A stretch of DNA of 44,250 nt from Candidatus Acetothermia bacterium JdFR-48 (lineage in GTDB: Bacteria; Bipolaricaulota; Bipolaricaulia; Bipolaricaulales; Bipolaricaulaceae): assembly GCA_002011425.1 (NCBI GenBank), contig MTNJ01000012.1, positions 19,563 through 63,812 of the forward strand, written 5' to 3'. Shown here one piece after another: positions 25,873 through 34,826 of this stretch (within the stretch, counting starts at the first letter, position 1; every line of letters begins with the position of its first letter). Under the pieces are notes generated by a model. That model saw only the letters and a list, made by a program, of their open reading frames with translations, was not told the DNA's origin and ran no database searches. The position numbers and the translations under genes were made by a program.

Positions 25873-27918
25873 ATGCGGAGTTTGGCGGTCGGGCTGTTTC
25901 TAATCTTCCTTTTGGGGTTGGGAGTAGAGGCGACCCGTTGCGAGCCGCCGACTGTCCCTGTGACCTTCACGTACGTCCCGCTCCCGGGCGAGGCCATCAC
26001 CTCGGTGAGCTTGCGGGGGACGTTCAACGATTGGGGCGAGTGGCCGTTGGAGCTCCAGGCCGATGGCACTTGGACCATCACCGTCTGCCTCGCGCCGGGG
26101 ATCTATGAGTACAAGTTCTTCATCAACGGCCAGTGGCCAAAGGACATGTCCACCGCCAGAGGTGGTGGACCCGTGGATTTCGACGCCGACGGGTATGTGG
26201 ACGATGGCTTCGGCGGGAAGAACGCCGTCCGCAAGGTGGGGACGTTCATCTCCGGCAAGTGGGAGTTCAAGATGAAGCTCGTGCCATCGGCCGAGCTAAC
26301 CTACAACAATCTGGAACTCACCTACTCCGTCGCGGGGTTCGAGATCACGAGCTTGGCCAAATTCGAGACCGGCGGTTCCTTCGACGAGCTCGGGTTTACC
26401 CTCTCCGGCCTCGTGGCGGGCCTGGTGGACTTCAAGGGCGGCATGTACTTCGACCCACGGGCCGTTGCCTACAAGCACACCTTCGTCGAGGGGAAAGCCA
26501 GTCTCATAGGTGCCAGTCTCACCGCTAAAGTTGAGCACTGGAGCGAGCCCTACCTCCCCAGTGGCCGTTGTGTGCAACGCGTGGTGTTCACTTATAAGCC
26601 ACGCGATTGGCAAACCGAAGTTTACGGTGTGACCGTCCCGGGAAGCTGGAACGGTTGGAATACCACCGCCGACTCCATGACCTACGACCCCTCAACGGGC
26701 ACATGGTCGGTGACGGTCTACCTCACGCCAGGTGAGCATACCTATAAATACTTCATCAAAGACAATACGAATCCCTCCGGCTACTGGGTTACCGACATGT
26801 CCGACTTCGGTGGTGCGGGTCCGGCGAGCCCCGAGGCCGACGGCTACGCTGACGACGGCTTCGGGGGCCAGAATGCCATCCACATCGTGAGGAGCCCCTG
26901 TGAGGAAGACCTCGTCGCCGTGACCTTCACCTACAAGCCGCGGGCCTGGCAGGCCCAGGTCTACGCGGTGACCGTGCCGGGGAGTTGGAACGGTTGGGAT
27001 CCCACTGCCCATCCCATGACCGAGCAATCCGACGGTACCTGGGCCGTCACCATCTACCTCTCACCGGGTGTCTACGAGTTCAAGTACTACATCGAAGACG
27101 ACACCAATCCCTCCGGTTACTGGGTCTCGAATATGGCCGACTTCGGCGGCGAGGGTCCTGCTAGCCCGGAGGCCAACGGCTACCGATACGGAAATGCCGT
27201 CATTGCCGTGGGCGATCCCATGCCCAACTACATGCGCTACACCCTCACCGCCGAATGGGGAAACTTCAAGGGGATCCTCCGCTTCGAGGATTGCTGTTGT
27301 GGCAACATGTTCAAGGACGTGACCCTCACCCTTTCCGACCTCTCCCTCTGCTGTGGCATCACCTACGACGCCGAGTTGTACTTCACCAAGCACGGCTTCC
27401 AGTTTCTCAAGTTCTCCGCCGACGACCTCTTCTCCCTCTGCTGCGACATCTCCCTCGGGATCGAGGTCGAGTTCGGTGTGGACTACAAACGGGTGACGCC
27501 AAAATTCACTTGGGCCGGGATCACCGGTTGTGTCAACGTCTACGGCGACCTTCAGCTCGGCGGAGCCAATGTCGGGGGCCTCGAGATCTACGGCCTCAAG
27601 CTCCGCTGCGACATCGGCGATTGCAGCTGGCTTGAGGTCCTCACGGCCTTCGACGTGGCGAAGATCGAGGAGATATTCGGCGCTGACATCTTCTTCGACC
27701 AAGAGTTCCAATACGTGAAGCTCGGCACCTGTGGTCTAGCATGCTGTGGCGAAAATTACAACCTCACCGTTACGGCCTTCTTCGGCGGCGGGGGCCTCTT
27801 CGACATCACCCGGATCTGGCTCGATGTGGAGGTCCCGCTTACCGACGACCTCAGGTTCATCGTCAATTTCTCGCCCACTATCCCCGAGCTTTACCTCGGC
27901 TGGACGTGGAAGTTCTGA
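25873..27918 (+). CDS. secreted starch-binding protein with three CBM48/AMPK-type domains and Cys-rich beta-barrel-like region
   Basis: The product has 681 residues from ATG 25873, six bases after AAGGAGG. A longer frame to 25798 lacks support. After a signal peptide (MRSLAVGLFLIFLLGLG) come three glycogen-binding modules: LRGTFNDWGEWPLELQADG (about 20-120), VTVPGSWNGWNTTADSM (about 230-340) and VTVPGSWNGWDPTAHPM (about 350-450). Modules 2 and 3 are close copies. A beta-rich stretch lies between modules 1 and 2, and a larger one at about 450-681 holds paired cysteines (EDCCCG, LCCGI, LCCDI, CDIGDC, LACC) and ends in the aromatic residue of WTWKF, as outer-membrane barrels do. It probably holds starch at the cell surface for the GH57 enzyme. 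Confidence 0.75.
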   Translation: MRSLAVGLFLIFLLGLGVEATRCEPPTVPVTFTYVPLPGEAITSVSLRGTFNDWGEWPLELQADGTWTITVCLAPGIYEYKFFINGQWPKDMSTARGGGPVDFDADGYVDDGFGGKNAVRKVGTFISGKWEFKMKLVPSAELTYNNLELTYSVAGFEITSLAKFETGGSFDELGFTLSGLVAGLVDFKGGMYFDPRAVAYKHTFVEGKASLIGASLTAKVEHWSEPYLPSGRCVQRVVFTYKPRDWQTEVYGVTVPGSWNGWNTTADSMTYDPSTGTWSVTVYLTPGEHTYKYFIKDNTNPSGYWVTDMSDFGGAGPASPEADGYADDGFGGQNAIHIVRSPCEEDLVAVTFTYKPRAWQAQVYAVTVPGSWNGWDPTAHPMTEQSDGTWAVTIYLSPGVYEFKYYIEDDTNPSGYWVSNMADFGGEGPASPEANGYRYGNAVIAVGDPMPNYMRYTLTAEWGNFKGILRFEDCCCGNMFKDVTLTLSDLSLCCGITYDAELYFTKHGFQFLKFSADDLFSLCCDISLGIEVEFGVDYKRVTPKFTWAGITGCVNVYGDLQLGGANVGGLEIYGLKLRCDIGDCSWLEVLTAFDVAKIEEIFGADIFFDQEFQYVKLGTCGLACCGENYNLTVTAFFGGGGLFDITRIWLDVEVPLTDDLRFIVNFSPTIPELYLGWTWKF

Positions 27919-27970
27919 CCCAAGGTGAAAGGGGACTAATAAGGTGGGGAAAACTCGAAAGGAGGTGCAC

Positions 27971-29227
27971 ATGCGTAGGTGGTTGGTCGTGACGCTGTTG
28001 GTATTGGGGGCGTCGGCCTTCGCGGCCACGCCGGGCAAACTCCTCATCTGGTGTGACGACACCCGAGCGCCGGTGTTCGAGGAGGCGGCCAAGGCCTATA
28101 CCGAGGCCACCGGGATCGTGGTGGAGGTGGTGGAGGTCCCCTTCGGGGAGATCAGGGGGCAATTCATCACCGCTGCACCGGCGGGAGAAGGTCCCGATTT
28201 CATCATCGGGCCCCATGACTGGGTGGGAGAGCTCGCCGCGAGCGGGGTGCTGGCTGAGATTCAGCTCCCGGACGACCTCAAGGACAATCTGGATTCGGTA
28301 TCTCTCGAGGCCCTCTCGTACGGGGGCAAGCTCTATGGAATCCCCTACGCTCGGGAGGGAATAGGCCTGGTCTACAACAAGGCCCTCGTCCCGGAGCCCC
28401 CTGCCACCTGGGAGGAGCTCCTCGCCCTCGCGCGGAAACTCACTGACCCCACCGTGCCACAGTACGGCTTCGTCGTCCAGAACCCTGACCCTTACCATTT
28501 CTTCCCCTTTATCTCGGCTCTCGGCGGCTACATCTTCGGGAAGACTCCGGAGGGAGCCCTGGAGCCCTGCGACGTTGGCCTCGACAATGCCGGGGCGGTG
28601 GCCGGGATGGAGATCATGGACGCCCTCTTCGAGGAGGGCCTGCTGCCCGCGGGCCTAGACTGGAACACTTGGACCGGACTCTTCTCCGAGGGCAGGATCG
28701 CCATGGTGGTCACCGGGCCCTGGGCGATACGCATTGCCAAGGACGCCGGCATCGAGGTGGGGGTCGCCCCCATCCCGAGCCTCCCGGCCCCAGAGAGCCC
28801 CTGGCCGCCCGAAGGGATCGACCTCCCGGTCATCCCGGATCCGGCCCACCCGGACCACTTCTTCCCGCGGCCTTTCGTCGGGGTGCAGGGCGTGATGATC
28901 TCCGCCTATTCCCCCAACCTCCCGCTCGTCGAGGACTTCCTCTACAACTACGTCTTCACCAAGGAGATCATGCTCTTCCTCTACGAGCTCGACCCGCGCA
29001 TTCCCACCTTCCTCCCCACGTACGAGGAGGTGGCCGCTGATCCGATCGTCAAGGGCTTCGCCGAGTCCATAAAGAACGGGATACCCATGCCCAACATCCC
29101 CCAGATGTCCGCTGTCTGGGGCGCCTGGTACGACGCCATGGCCCTGATCGGGAACCAAGAGCTCGAGCCGGCGGACGCCCTCCACCAGGCCGCGGAGAAC
29201 ATCCGGGAGACGCTGGGCTGCAAGTGA
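27971..29227 (+). CDS. malE: maltodextrin-binding periplasmic protein
   Basis: The product has 418 residues from ATG 27971, six bases after AAAGGAGG. The signal peptide is MRRWLVVTLLVLGASAFA. The mature protein starts GKLLIWCDD and carries SBP_bac_1 features: YTEATGIVVEVVEVPF, GEGPDFIIGPHDWVGELA, LYGIPYAREGIGLVYNKAL, GRIAMVVTGPWAI and MPNIPQMSAVW, all typical of MalE. Known relatives bind maltose and maltodextrins. It lies directly before malF and malG, behind the glucan enzymes, in one operon, and is followed by a GC-rich hairpin that may keep its message level above that of the permeases. Confidence 0.92.
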   Translation: MRRWLVVTLLVLGASAFAATPGKLLIWCDDTRAPVFEEAAKAYTEATGIVVEVVEVPFGEIRGQFITAAPAGEGPDFIIGPHDWVGELAASGVLAEIQLPDDLKDNLDSVSLEALSYGGKLYGIPYAREGIGLVYNKALVPEPPATWEELLALARKLTDPTVPQYGFVVQNPDPYHFFPFISALGGYIFGKTPEGALEPCDVGLDNAGAVAGMEIMDALFEEGLLPAGLDWNTWTGLFSEGRIAMVVTGPWAIRIAKDAGIEVGVAPIPSLPAPESPWPPEGIDLPVIPDPAHPDHFFPRPFVGVQGVMISAYSPNLPLVEDFLYNYVFTKEIMLFLYELDPRIPTFLPTYEEVAADPIVKGFAESIKNGIPMPNIPQMSAVWGAWYDAMALIGNQELEPADALHQAAENIRETLGCK

Positions 29228-29234
29228 AGGACCC

Positions 29235-29260
29235 GGGGGCGGGGTCACCGCCCCGCCCCC
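29235..29260 (+). promoter_or_regulatory. intercistronic GC-rich hairpin between malE and malF
   Basis: GGGGGCGGGG (29235-29244) and CCCCGCCCCC (29251-29260) form a perfect 10-bp stem with a 6-base loop. No run of T follows, so it is not a standard terminator. It stands where many malE-malF operons have a stabilising or attenuating element. Confidence 0.7.
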
Positions 29261-29267
29261 AATCTCT

Positions 29268-30830
29268 GTGCACGTCCCACGTGGTGGCCGGCGCAATGTG
29301 GTGGTGAGGGTCCTATTGAAGGTCGCCCTCCTCGGGCTGTTTGACGCCCTGGCCGTTTACTGGTGCGTGCTTTTCCTCTGGGATGGGAACTGGACCTTCC
29401 TCGCGGTGACGGCCGGGGGGACCCTGCTCCTGAACTGGCTCGTCCTCTCATCGCGCAGCTACCCCTTACGGTACCTCTTTCCCGGGCTCTTCTTCCTCAG
29501 CCTCATGGTGGTCTATCCGGCGGGATACACCTTCTATATCTCCTTCACCAACTACTCTACCGGCCATATCCTCTCCAAAGACGAGGCAATAGGCCTGATC
29601 CTCCAGCGGACCTACAGCCCGACCCCGTCGGTTTCCTTCCAGTTTTGGGCCTTCGGGGAGGAAGGAAAACTCTACGGCCTCGTGCTCCGGGGGGAGGAGG
29701 ACACTTACTTCCTCCTCCCCGACGGGCAACTCTCCTCTCTGAAGGGCCACGAACTCACCGACCACGATGGCGATGGGGTGCCGGACGAGCTCGATGGACA
29801 CCCTCGTCTCACTCGGCGCGAGCTCTTTCAGAATATAGAACGATTACAGACCCTCCGGGTCCCCTACGGCGAGGGATGGCTCAGGATGGCCACCCTAACG
29901 GAATTTCGCCTCTACCTCCCCCAATATCGTTATAATCCCGGGAAGGACATCCTCGTCGACCGCAAGACGGGAAAGATTTATCGCCCCGTGGAGGGGAAGT
30001 TCGTGGCCGACGACGGGGCGGGAATAGATCCCGGCTGGGTGACGTTCGTCGGCTTACGGAACTACATTCGATTTTTCTTCGATCCACGCTACCACAAGGC
30101 CTTCGGCAGGGTTTTCCTCTGGACGGTGGAGTTCGCGGTCCTCACGGTGGGTTTAAGCTTCGCCCTGGGGCTCGCCCTGGCGATCCTCCTGAACGACCGT
30201 AAGCTGCGCCTACGCAAGCTCTACAGGTCACTCCTCATCGTCCCGTACGCGATCCCCGCCTTCATCTCTATCCTCATCTGGAGAGGGTTCTTCAACACCC
30301 ACGTGGGGCTCTTCAATCAAGCACTGCAGAACTGGCTTGGGACCAAGGTCCCCTGGCTGACCGATCCCTTCTGGGCGAGGTTCTCCGTCGTGTTCACTAA
30401 CGTCTGGCTCACCTACCCCTATATGATGCTCATCTCCCTGGGGGCATTGCAGTCGATCCCCGGGGAGCTGTACGAGGCGGCGGCCATCGACGGGGCCGGC
30501 CCCTGGCAGCGGTTTACCCGGGTGACCCTGCCGCTCCTCATGATCTCCCTCGCCCCGATGCTCATCGGTTCTTTTGCCTACACCTTCAACAACTTCACCC
30601 TGATCTGGCTCCTCACGGGTGGCGATCCGGTGGTGGCGATCGGGGAACGGGCGGGAGCGACGGACATCCTTCTTTCCTATGCCTACAAGCTCGCCTTCCA
30701 GGGGGCTCGGGGGAACGAGATGGGCATGGCCTCCGCCCTGGCGGTGAACATCTTCCTCATCGTGGCATTGGTCTCGGGGATCAGCTTCGCCCGCACGCGG
30801 ATGCTCGAGGAGGTATCCCGTGGCATGTAG
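29268..30830 (+). CDS. malF: maltodextrin ABC transporter permease MalF
   Basis: The product has 520 residues from GTG 29268, close to the 514 of enteric MalF; no clear Shine-Dalgarno is seen, and GTG 29298 is an alternative. Three N-terminal membrane segments (to about residue 93) are followed by a large periplasmic loop (about 95-270), then five more segments and the EAA loop EAAAIDGAGPWQRFTRVTLP. The loop contains DHDGDGVPDELDG (about 165-177), which fits the calcium-binding DxDxDGxxD pattern of thrombospondin type 3 and EF-hand-like loops. I do not know this motif from enteric MalF. It forms the channel with MalG. Confidence 0.9.
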   Translation: MHVPRGGRRNVVVRVLLKVALLGLFDALAVYWCVLFLWDGNWTFLAVTAGGTLLLNWLVLSSRSYPLRYLFPGLFFLSLMVVYPAGYTFYISFTNYSTGHILSKDEAIGLILQRTYSPTPSVSFQFWAFGEEGKLYGLVLRGEEDTYFLLPDGQLSSLKGHELTDHDGDGVPDELDGHPRLTRRELFQNIERLQTLRVPYGEGWLRMATLTEFRLYLPQYRYNPGKDILVDRKTGKIYRPVEGKFVADDGAGIDPGWVTFVGLRNYIRFFFDPRYHKAFGRVFLWTVEFAVLTVGLSFALGLALAILLNDRKLRLRKLYRSLLIVPYAIPAFISILIWRGFFNTHVGLFNQALQNWLGTKVPWLTDPFWARFSVVFTNVWLTYPYMMLISLGALQSIPGELYEAAAIDGAGPWQRFTRVTLPLLMISLAPMLIGSFAYTFNNFTLIWLLTGGDPVVAIGERAGATDILLSYAYKLAFQGARGNEMGMASALAVNIFLIVALVSGISFARTRMLEEVSRGM

Positions 30831-31680
30831 GAGAAAGGTGGGCTTTTGGACGCGCCGGTTCGTGCGGAATCTCCTGGCTTGGGTGGCGATTGCCTTCGCA
30901 CTCTTCCCGGCGGTGTTCGTCCTCGGGACCTCCTTCAATCCCGCCAACAATCTGAGCACCACCCGCGTCATTCCCCGCAACCCCTCGCTGGCCAACTACT
31001 TCGAACTTCTCTTCCGCCAGCCCTTCCCCACATGGCTCTGGAACTCCGTTAAGGTAGCGGGGATCTCTTCCTTCCTGAGCGTCTCCCTCTGCGCCCTGGG
31101 GGCCTATGCGTTCTCGCGCTTCCGCTTTTCCGGGCGGAGGGTCGGCCTCCTCACGTTGCTCTTGGTCCAGATGTTCCCGCAGGCTCTGGGGATGGTGGCG
31201 ATCTTCCTTCTCCTCAAGCGGATCGGGACATACATGCCCTGGCTGGGACTCAACACCCATCCCGGCCTCATCCTCGTGTACCTGGGCGGGGCCTTGGGGT
31301 TCAACACCTGGCTGATGAAGGGGTACTTCGACACCATCCCCCGATCCCTAGAGGAGTCGGCCATGGTGGATGGGGCCACGCCGTTCCAGGCTTTCCGGTG
31401 GATAATCCTGCCCCTGGCACGGCCGATCCTGGCGGTGATATTCGTGATTCAGTTCATCACCCTGTACTCCGAGTACCTCCTGGCGAGCATCCTCCTCAAG
31501 GGGGAGAAGATGTACACGCTGGCCGTGGGGATGCGGATATTCATCGGGGAGCACTACCGGGACCGGTGGGGGATCTTCGCCGCTGGCGCAGTGATCGGTG
31601 CCTTGGTGGTGCTGGTGATCTTCTACGCCCTGCAGTCACAGATAATCTCCGGCCTCACCGGCGGCGCCGTGAAGGAATAA
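30820..31680 (+). CDS. malG: maltodextrin ABC transporter permease MalG
   Basis: The product has 286 residues from GTG 30820, five bases after GAGGAGGT and overlapping malF by 11 bases. Six membrane segments are visible. The EAA loop reads EESAMVDGATPFQAFRWIILPLARP, and the C-terminus (GLTGGAVKE) is the MalG tail that in the enteric protein enters the ATPase dimer. No malK or msmK gene follows; the ATPase must be shared from another locus. The last 26 bases overlap the convergent MFS gene. Confidence 0.92.
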   Translation: MACRRKVGFWTRRFVRNLLAWVAIAFALFPAVFVLGTSFNPANNLSTTRVIPRNPSLANYFELLFRQPFPTWLWNSVKVAGISSFLSVSLCALGAYAFSRFRFSGRRVGLLTLLLVQMFPQALGMVAIFLLLKRIGTYMPWLGLNTHPGLILVYLGGALGFNTWLMKGYFDTIPRSLEESAMVDGATPFQAFRWIILPLARPILAVIFVIQFITLYSEYLLASILLKGEKMYTLAVGMRIFIGEHYRDRWGIFAAGAVIGALVVLVIFYALQSQIISGLTGGAVKE

Positions 31681-33023
31681 CCCTGTCGCGGCCATCAGCT
31701 GGGACGGCATCGGGGATTTCCAGCTCGAGGCGGCGCATGGGGGGATAGAGCAACGCCACGAGGGTAACCCCCAGGAGGAACACCCCGAATATCATGTACA
31801 GTAGGGCGATACCTCGTCCGGGCCCCGCCCCGATGAGCTTTCCCACGCTCCCTGCCAACGGCCCCCCTGCCGCCATCAGGGGCTCGAACACCCGATCCGC
31901 CAGCGGCCCCGCCAGAAGATACGCCAGCGGAAGGGAAGACCACGCGATCATGCGCCGGGTGGCGAAAACCCTGCCCTGCATTTCCGGGGGAGTCTTGACC
32001 AACCAGATGGCCTGACTGCATCCGTTGATGATGGGGATGGAAAAATAGACGAGGAAAGCCGCGATCCCCAAAAGCAGGGGGCTCGGGGGGAAACCCGCCA
32101 TGAAGAGGGTGGCCCCGAACAGGGCTTCGGCCGCGTAGACCCCATAGATCCGCCGTCGCGGCCCGCCCCAAGCGCTCATGAGGACCCCCCACCAGGAACC
32201 CCACGCCCCCCAGCGAAAGGAGGCTCCCCAATACCGCGGTGGTGGAAAAACTCAGGACCAAGGGGGTGAAGAGGACGTATACCATCCCGACTACGAAGTT
32301 GGCGAGGCCGAAGAGGAAGAGCATCCCCAAGAGGCCCCTGTGGGCGGCGATGTAACGCCAGCCCTCCAGGGCCTCGCGGAAAACGGAGGGCCTGTCCTGC
32401 AGCGCCGCCGTACGTTCCGGCCGTGGAATACGCACGAGAAGGAGGGTGGAGACGGCGAAGAGAAAGGTGGCGAAGTCGATGGCCATGATCCCTTTGAGGC
32501 CGATAACGCCCAACATGGCTCCCGCCGCCGCGGGGGCCACCACCTGGGCCGTGGCCTGGGCCAGCTGCACCATCCCGCTCGCCCGGCCGTATTGGGACTT
32601 GGGAACCAGGAGTCCGATGGAGGCCTGGTACGCTGGCCACTGAAACGCGCCGAAGGCTGAACTGGTGGCCATGAGGAGGTAGATGTGCCACACCCGAAGA
32701 TGACCCGTGAAAAGCAGGACCGCGATCCCCAGGGTGCAAAGCCCGGAGCCGGTATCGCTGGCGATCATCGTCCACCGGCGGTCCCAACGGTCCACCAGGG
32801 CACCAGCCATGGGGGAGAGCAATACCCCGGGGAGGGCGGTGAACACCATGATGAGGGCAAACCTGGTCACGGAGCCGGTGGTCTGATAGGCCCACACACC
32901 GAGGCCGAACCCGGTGAGCTTCGAGCCGACCAGCGAAACGAGCTGCCCGAACCAAACCAGAAGAAACGCCCGCGCGCCCTCTACTAAGAACTCGTTTCCC
33001 GTGAAGGCTCCTAAACTTTCCAC
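31655..33023 (-). pseudogene. MFS exporter (MFS_3, EntS/macrolide-efflux type) interrupted by one frameshift
   Basis: From GTG 33023, about 279 residues of an MFS permease are read (FGQLVSLVGSKLTGFGLGVW, PMAGALVDRWDRRWTMI, FLVGG). At the six-C run 32185-32190 the frame is lost; the second half continues in another frame from MSAWGGPRRRIYGVYAAEAL to the stop at 31655. Removing one base of the run restores an unbroken 455-residue protein reading FLVGVLMSAWGG across the joint, as expected for this family. Twelve membrane segments would be present. It may be a true pseudogene, a phase-variable tract, a programmed shift or a sequencing error. No Shine-Dalgarno is seen. The restored protein would export drugs or siderophores. 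Confidence 0.82.
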
Positions 33024-33053
33024 AACTGAACAAAGCCGCTCCGACCGCGCCCT

Positions 33054-33082
33054 ATGTTAGGCCATTCAGTGCCAAAGGGCAA
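33054..33082 (-). promoter_or_regulatory. promoter of the MFS gene
   Basis: On the minus strand TTGCCC (33077-33082) and TAACAT (33054-33059) are 17 bases apart, giving a start near 33047 and a leader of about 24 bases. Confidence 0.5.
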
Positions 33083-33168
33083 AAACTCCCCCAAAGAGGA
33101 AATTGTGGAAAGGGACCCGAGGCCGGGATCCGGCAGGCAGTATGGGCCTCACCTGGCCCCGGTGTCCA

Positions 33169-33348
33169 TTACTTGGGGGCGTAGAAACAGCGCTTGGGGG
33201 AGTGGACCTTCCCCTCCGCCTTGAGCTCCTTGATCGCCTTGGAGACCTCGTCCTTGTCGAGCCCGGCGAGCTCGGCGATCTCCCCCGGGCGCAGGGGCTT
33301 CCCCGCCTTCCTCAACGCCTCGAGCACTTTCGCCTTCACGTCCGCCAC
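33169..33348 (-). CDS. small winged-helix DNA-binding protein
   Basis: The product has 59 residues from GTG 33348, preceded at five bases by AGGAGG (33354-33359). An ATG at 33381 would add 11 residues but lies only two bases after a TATAAT box, so it is probably at or before the transcript start. The sequence shows helix-turn-helix spacing (LRPGEIAELAGLDKDEVSKAIKELKAEG) and a wing (KVHSPKRCFYAPK). It looks like a stand-alone winged helix of the ArsR/MarR-like class. Target unknown. It is followed at 145 bases by the MFS gene, which it might control. Confidence 0.72.
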   Translation of the reverse strand: MADVKAKVLEALRKAGKPLRPGEIAELAGLDKDEVSKAIKELKAEGKVHSPKRCFYAPK

Positions 33349-33383
33349 TTCGACCTCCTCGATCGATCGACCTCGCCCCATCG

Positions 33384-33389
33384 ATTATA
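33384..33389 (-). promoter_or_regulatory. consensus -10 box of the winged-helix gene
   Basis: TATAAT on the minus strand. The transcript should start near 33377, after the first base of ATG 33381, which supports the GTG 33348 start. The -35 region is poor. Confidence 0.5.
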
Positions 33390-33461
33390 TCGCAACTCAT
33401 TTTCAGACAGCGCCAGTTGGAAACTAGCGCCTTGGCCACATGTCCTGTTACCATAGCGAAA

Positions 33462-34706
33462 ATGGAGTTTCCAGTCCTCTTCGGGCGGTTCGGCTTGGCA
33501 CTGGCCATCGGCCTCCTCATCGGGTTGCAGCGTGAGTACGCCAAAGCCCCTAGCGGGTTCGCCGGCACGCGCACGTTTGCCTTGCTCTCCCTCTTCGGCG
33601 CCATCTCCGGGTATCTGGCCGAGCTCACTGCCTCGCCCTGGCCGTTGGTCGCGGCCCTGGGGCTCGTCGGGGGATTGGTGGGCCTGGCTTATGCGTTCGG
33701 CGCCAGAGAGGGGCGGTACGGCCTCACCACCGAGGTCGCCGCCATGGTGACCTTCTCCGTGGGGGTCCTATGCCAACGTGGTGAGCTCTCCCTCGCCGCG
33801 GCCCTGGGGGTTGCAACGGCGGTCCTCCTCTCGCTGAAACTCGAGGTACAACGGCTCGTGGCTCACCTTTCCCGAAAGGACCTGGTCGCCACGCTGAAGT
33901 TCGCGGTGATCACCGCCATCGTCCTCCCGCTCCTCCCAACCCATGGGTTCGGGACGGCTCCCTGGAATGTGGTCTCCCCGCGGAATGTGTGGCTGATGGT
34001 GGTCCTCATCTCGGGGATAAGCTTTGCCGGCTACGTGGCGGTGAAGTTCGCCGGCGCGCGGCGGGGAATAGGCCTCACTGGACTCTTCGGGGGTCTCGTC
34101 TCGAGCACCGCGGTGACCCTGGGTTTCGCCGCCAGGAGCCGGCAGACCCCCTCCCTTTCGATGGCCTTCGCCCTCGCCATATCGCTTTCCTGGACGGTGA
34201 TGTTCGGGAGGATGCTGGTCGAGGCGGGGGTCATCAATCCCCCTCTCCTCGCGCGGGCCTGGTTTCCCATTATGGCCGCGGGCCTTGTGGGGCTCCTCTT
34301 CTCGTGGGCGATCCTCTCGCGAAGCCCCAAGACGCAAGAGGAAATGGAATTCGCGACTCCGTTCGAGCTCGGCCCCGCGGTGAAGTTCGGCCTGCTCTAT
34401 GCCGCGATCCTCGTCGGTGCCCGGGCGGCCCAGCTTTACCTCGGGGACGTGGGCGTGTACCTCGCTAGCGTCGTCTCGGGGGTGGCCGACGTGGACGCGA
34501 TCACCCTCTCGCTCGCGCGGCTCTCGGCGTCCGGCGATGTGGCCGTGTCCATTGCAGCACGGGCCGTGGTCTTCGCCGCCATGGCGAACACCATGGTGAA
34601 GGGTGGAATGGTGATCGCTCTGGGTTCTCCCGCCCTACGGCGGGCGCTCCTACCCGGGCTCCTGGGGATGCTCGCCGCCGGCCTCGGCCTCTCCTTCGCG
34701 ATCTGA
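33462..34706 (+). CDS. MgtC/DUF4010 family membrane protein
   Basis: The product has 414 residues from ATG 33462; an earlier in-frame ATG at 33417 would add a hydrophilic stretch without homology. The N-terminal third has the MgtC/SapB pattern: LAIGLLIGLQREYAKAPSGF, AGTRTFALLSLFGAISGYL, and GLTTEVAAMVTFSVGVL. The rest is the polytopic DUF4010 domain with AGARRGIGLTGLFGGLVSST, SGVADVDAITLSLARL and MANTMVKGG. About twelve membrane segments. The function of the family is not established; transport or ion homeostasis is assumed. It stands alone, convergent with rmlC across 120 bases that hold only a weak 5-bp hairpin. Confidence 0.85.
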   Translation: MEFPVLFGRFGLALAIGLLIGLQREYAKAPSGFAGTRTFALLSLFGAISGYLAELTASPWPLVAALGLVGGLVGLAYAFGAREGRYGLTTEVAAMVTFSVGVLCQRGELSLAAALGVATAVLLSLKLEVQRLVAHLSRKDLVATLKFAVITAIVLPLLPTHGFGTAPWNVVSPRNVWLMVVLISGISFAGYVAVKFAGARRGIGLTGLFGGLVSSTAVTLGFAARSRQTPSLSMAFALAISLSWTVMFGRMLVEAGVINPPLLARAWFPIMAAGLVGLLFSWAILSRSPKTQEEMEFATPFELGPAVKFGLLYAAILVGARAAQLYLGDVGVYLASVVSGVADVDAITLSLARLSASGDVAVSIAARAVVFAAMANTMVKGGMVIALGSPALRRALLPGLLGMLAAGLGLSFAI

Positions 34707-34826
34707 TCGAGAATCACTCGGACGAGAAAGCCAGCGACCTCAAGGGGGGATGCCCTAAGCATCAAGGAATCCAGGCGGGAACCACATGCCCTACGGACGC
34801 GGCAAATAGGCCCTCTTCCTCGGTCC

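Noticed and set aside
31695..32184. Continuation of the first MFS frame past the frameshift
   Set aside because: The translation turns into Gly/Arg/Pro-rich sequence with no membrane segments, while the other frame continues the transporter.
34749..34763. GATGC/GCATC hairpin between the DUF4010 gene and rfbC
   Set aside because: Only 5 bp with no T run; too weak to call a terminator.
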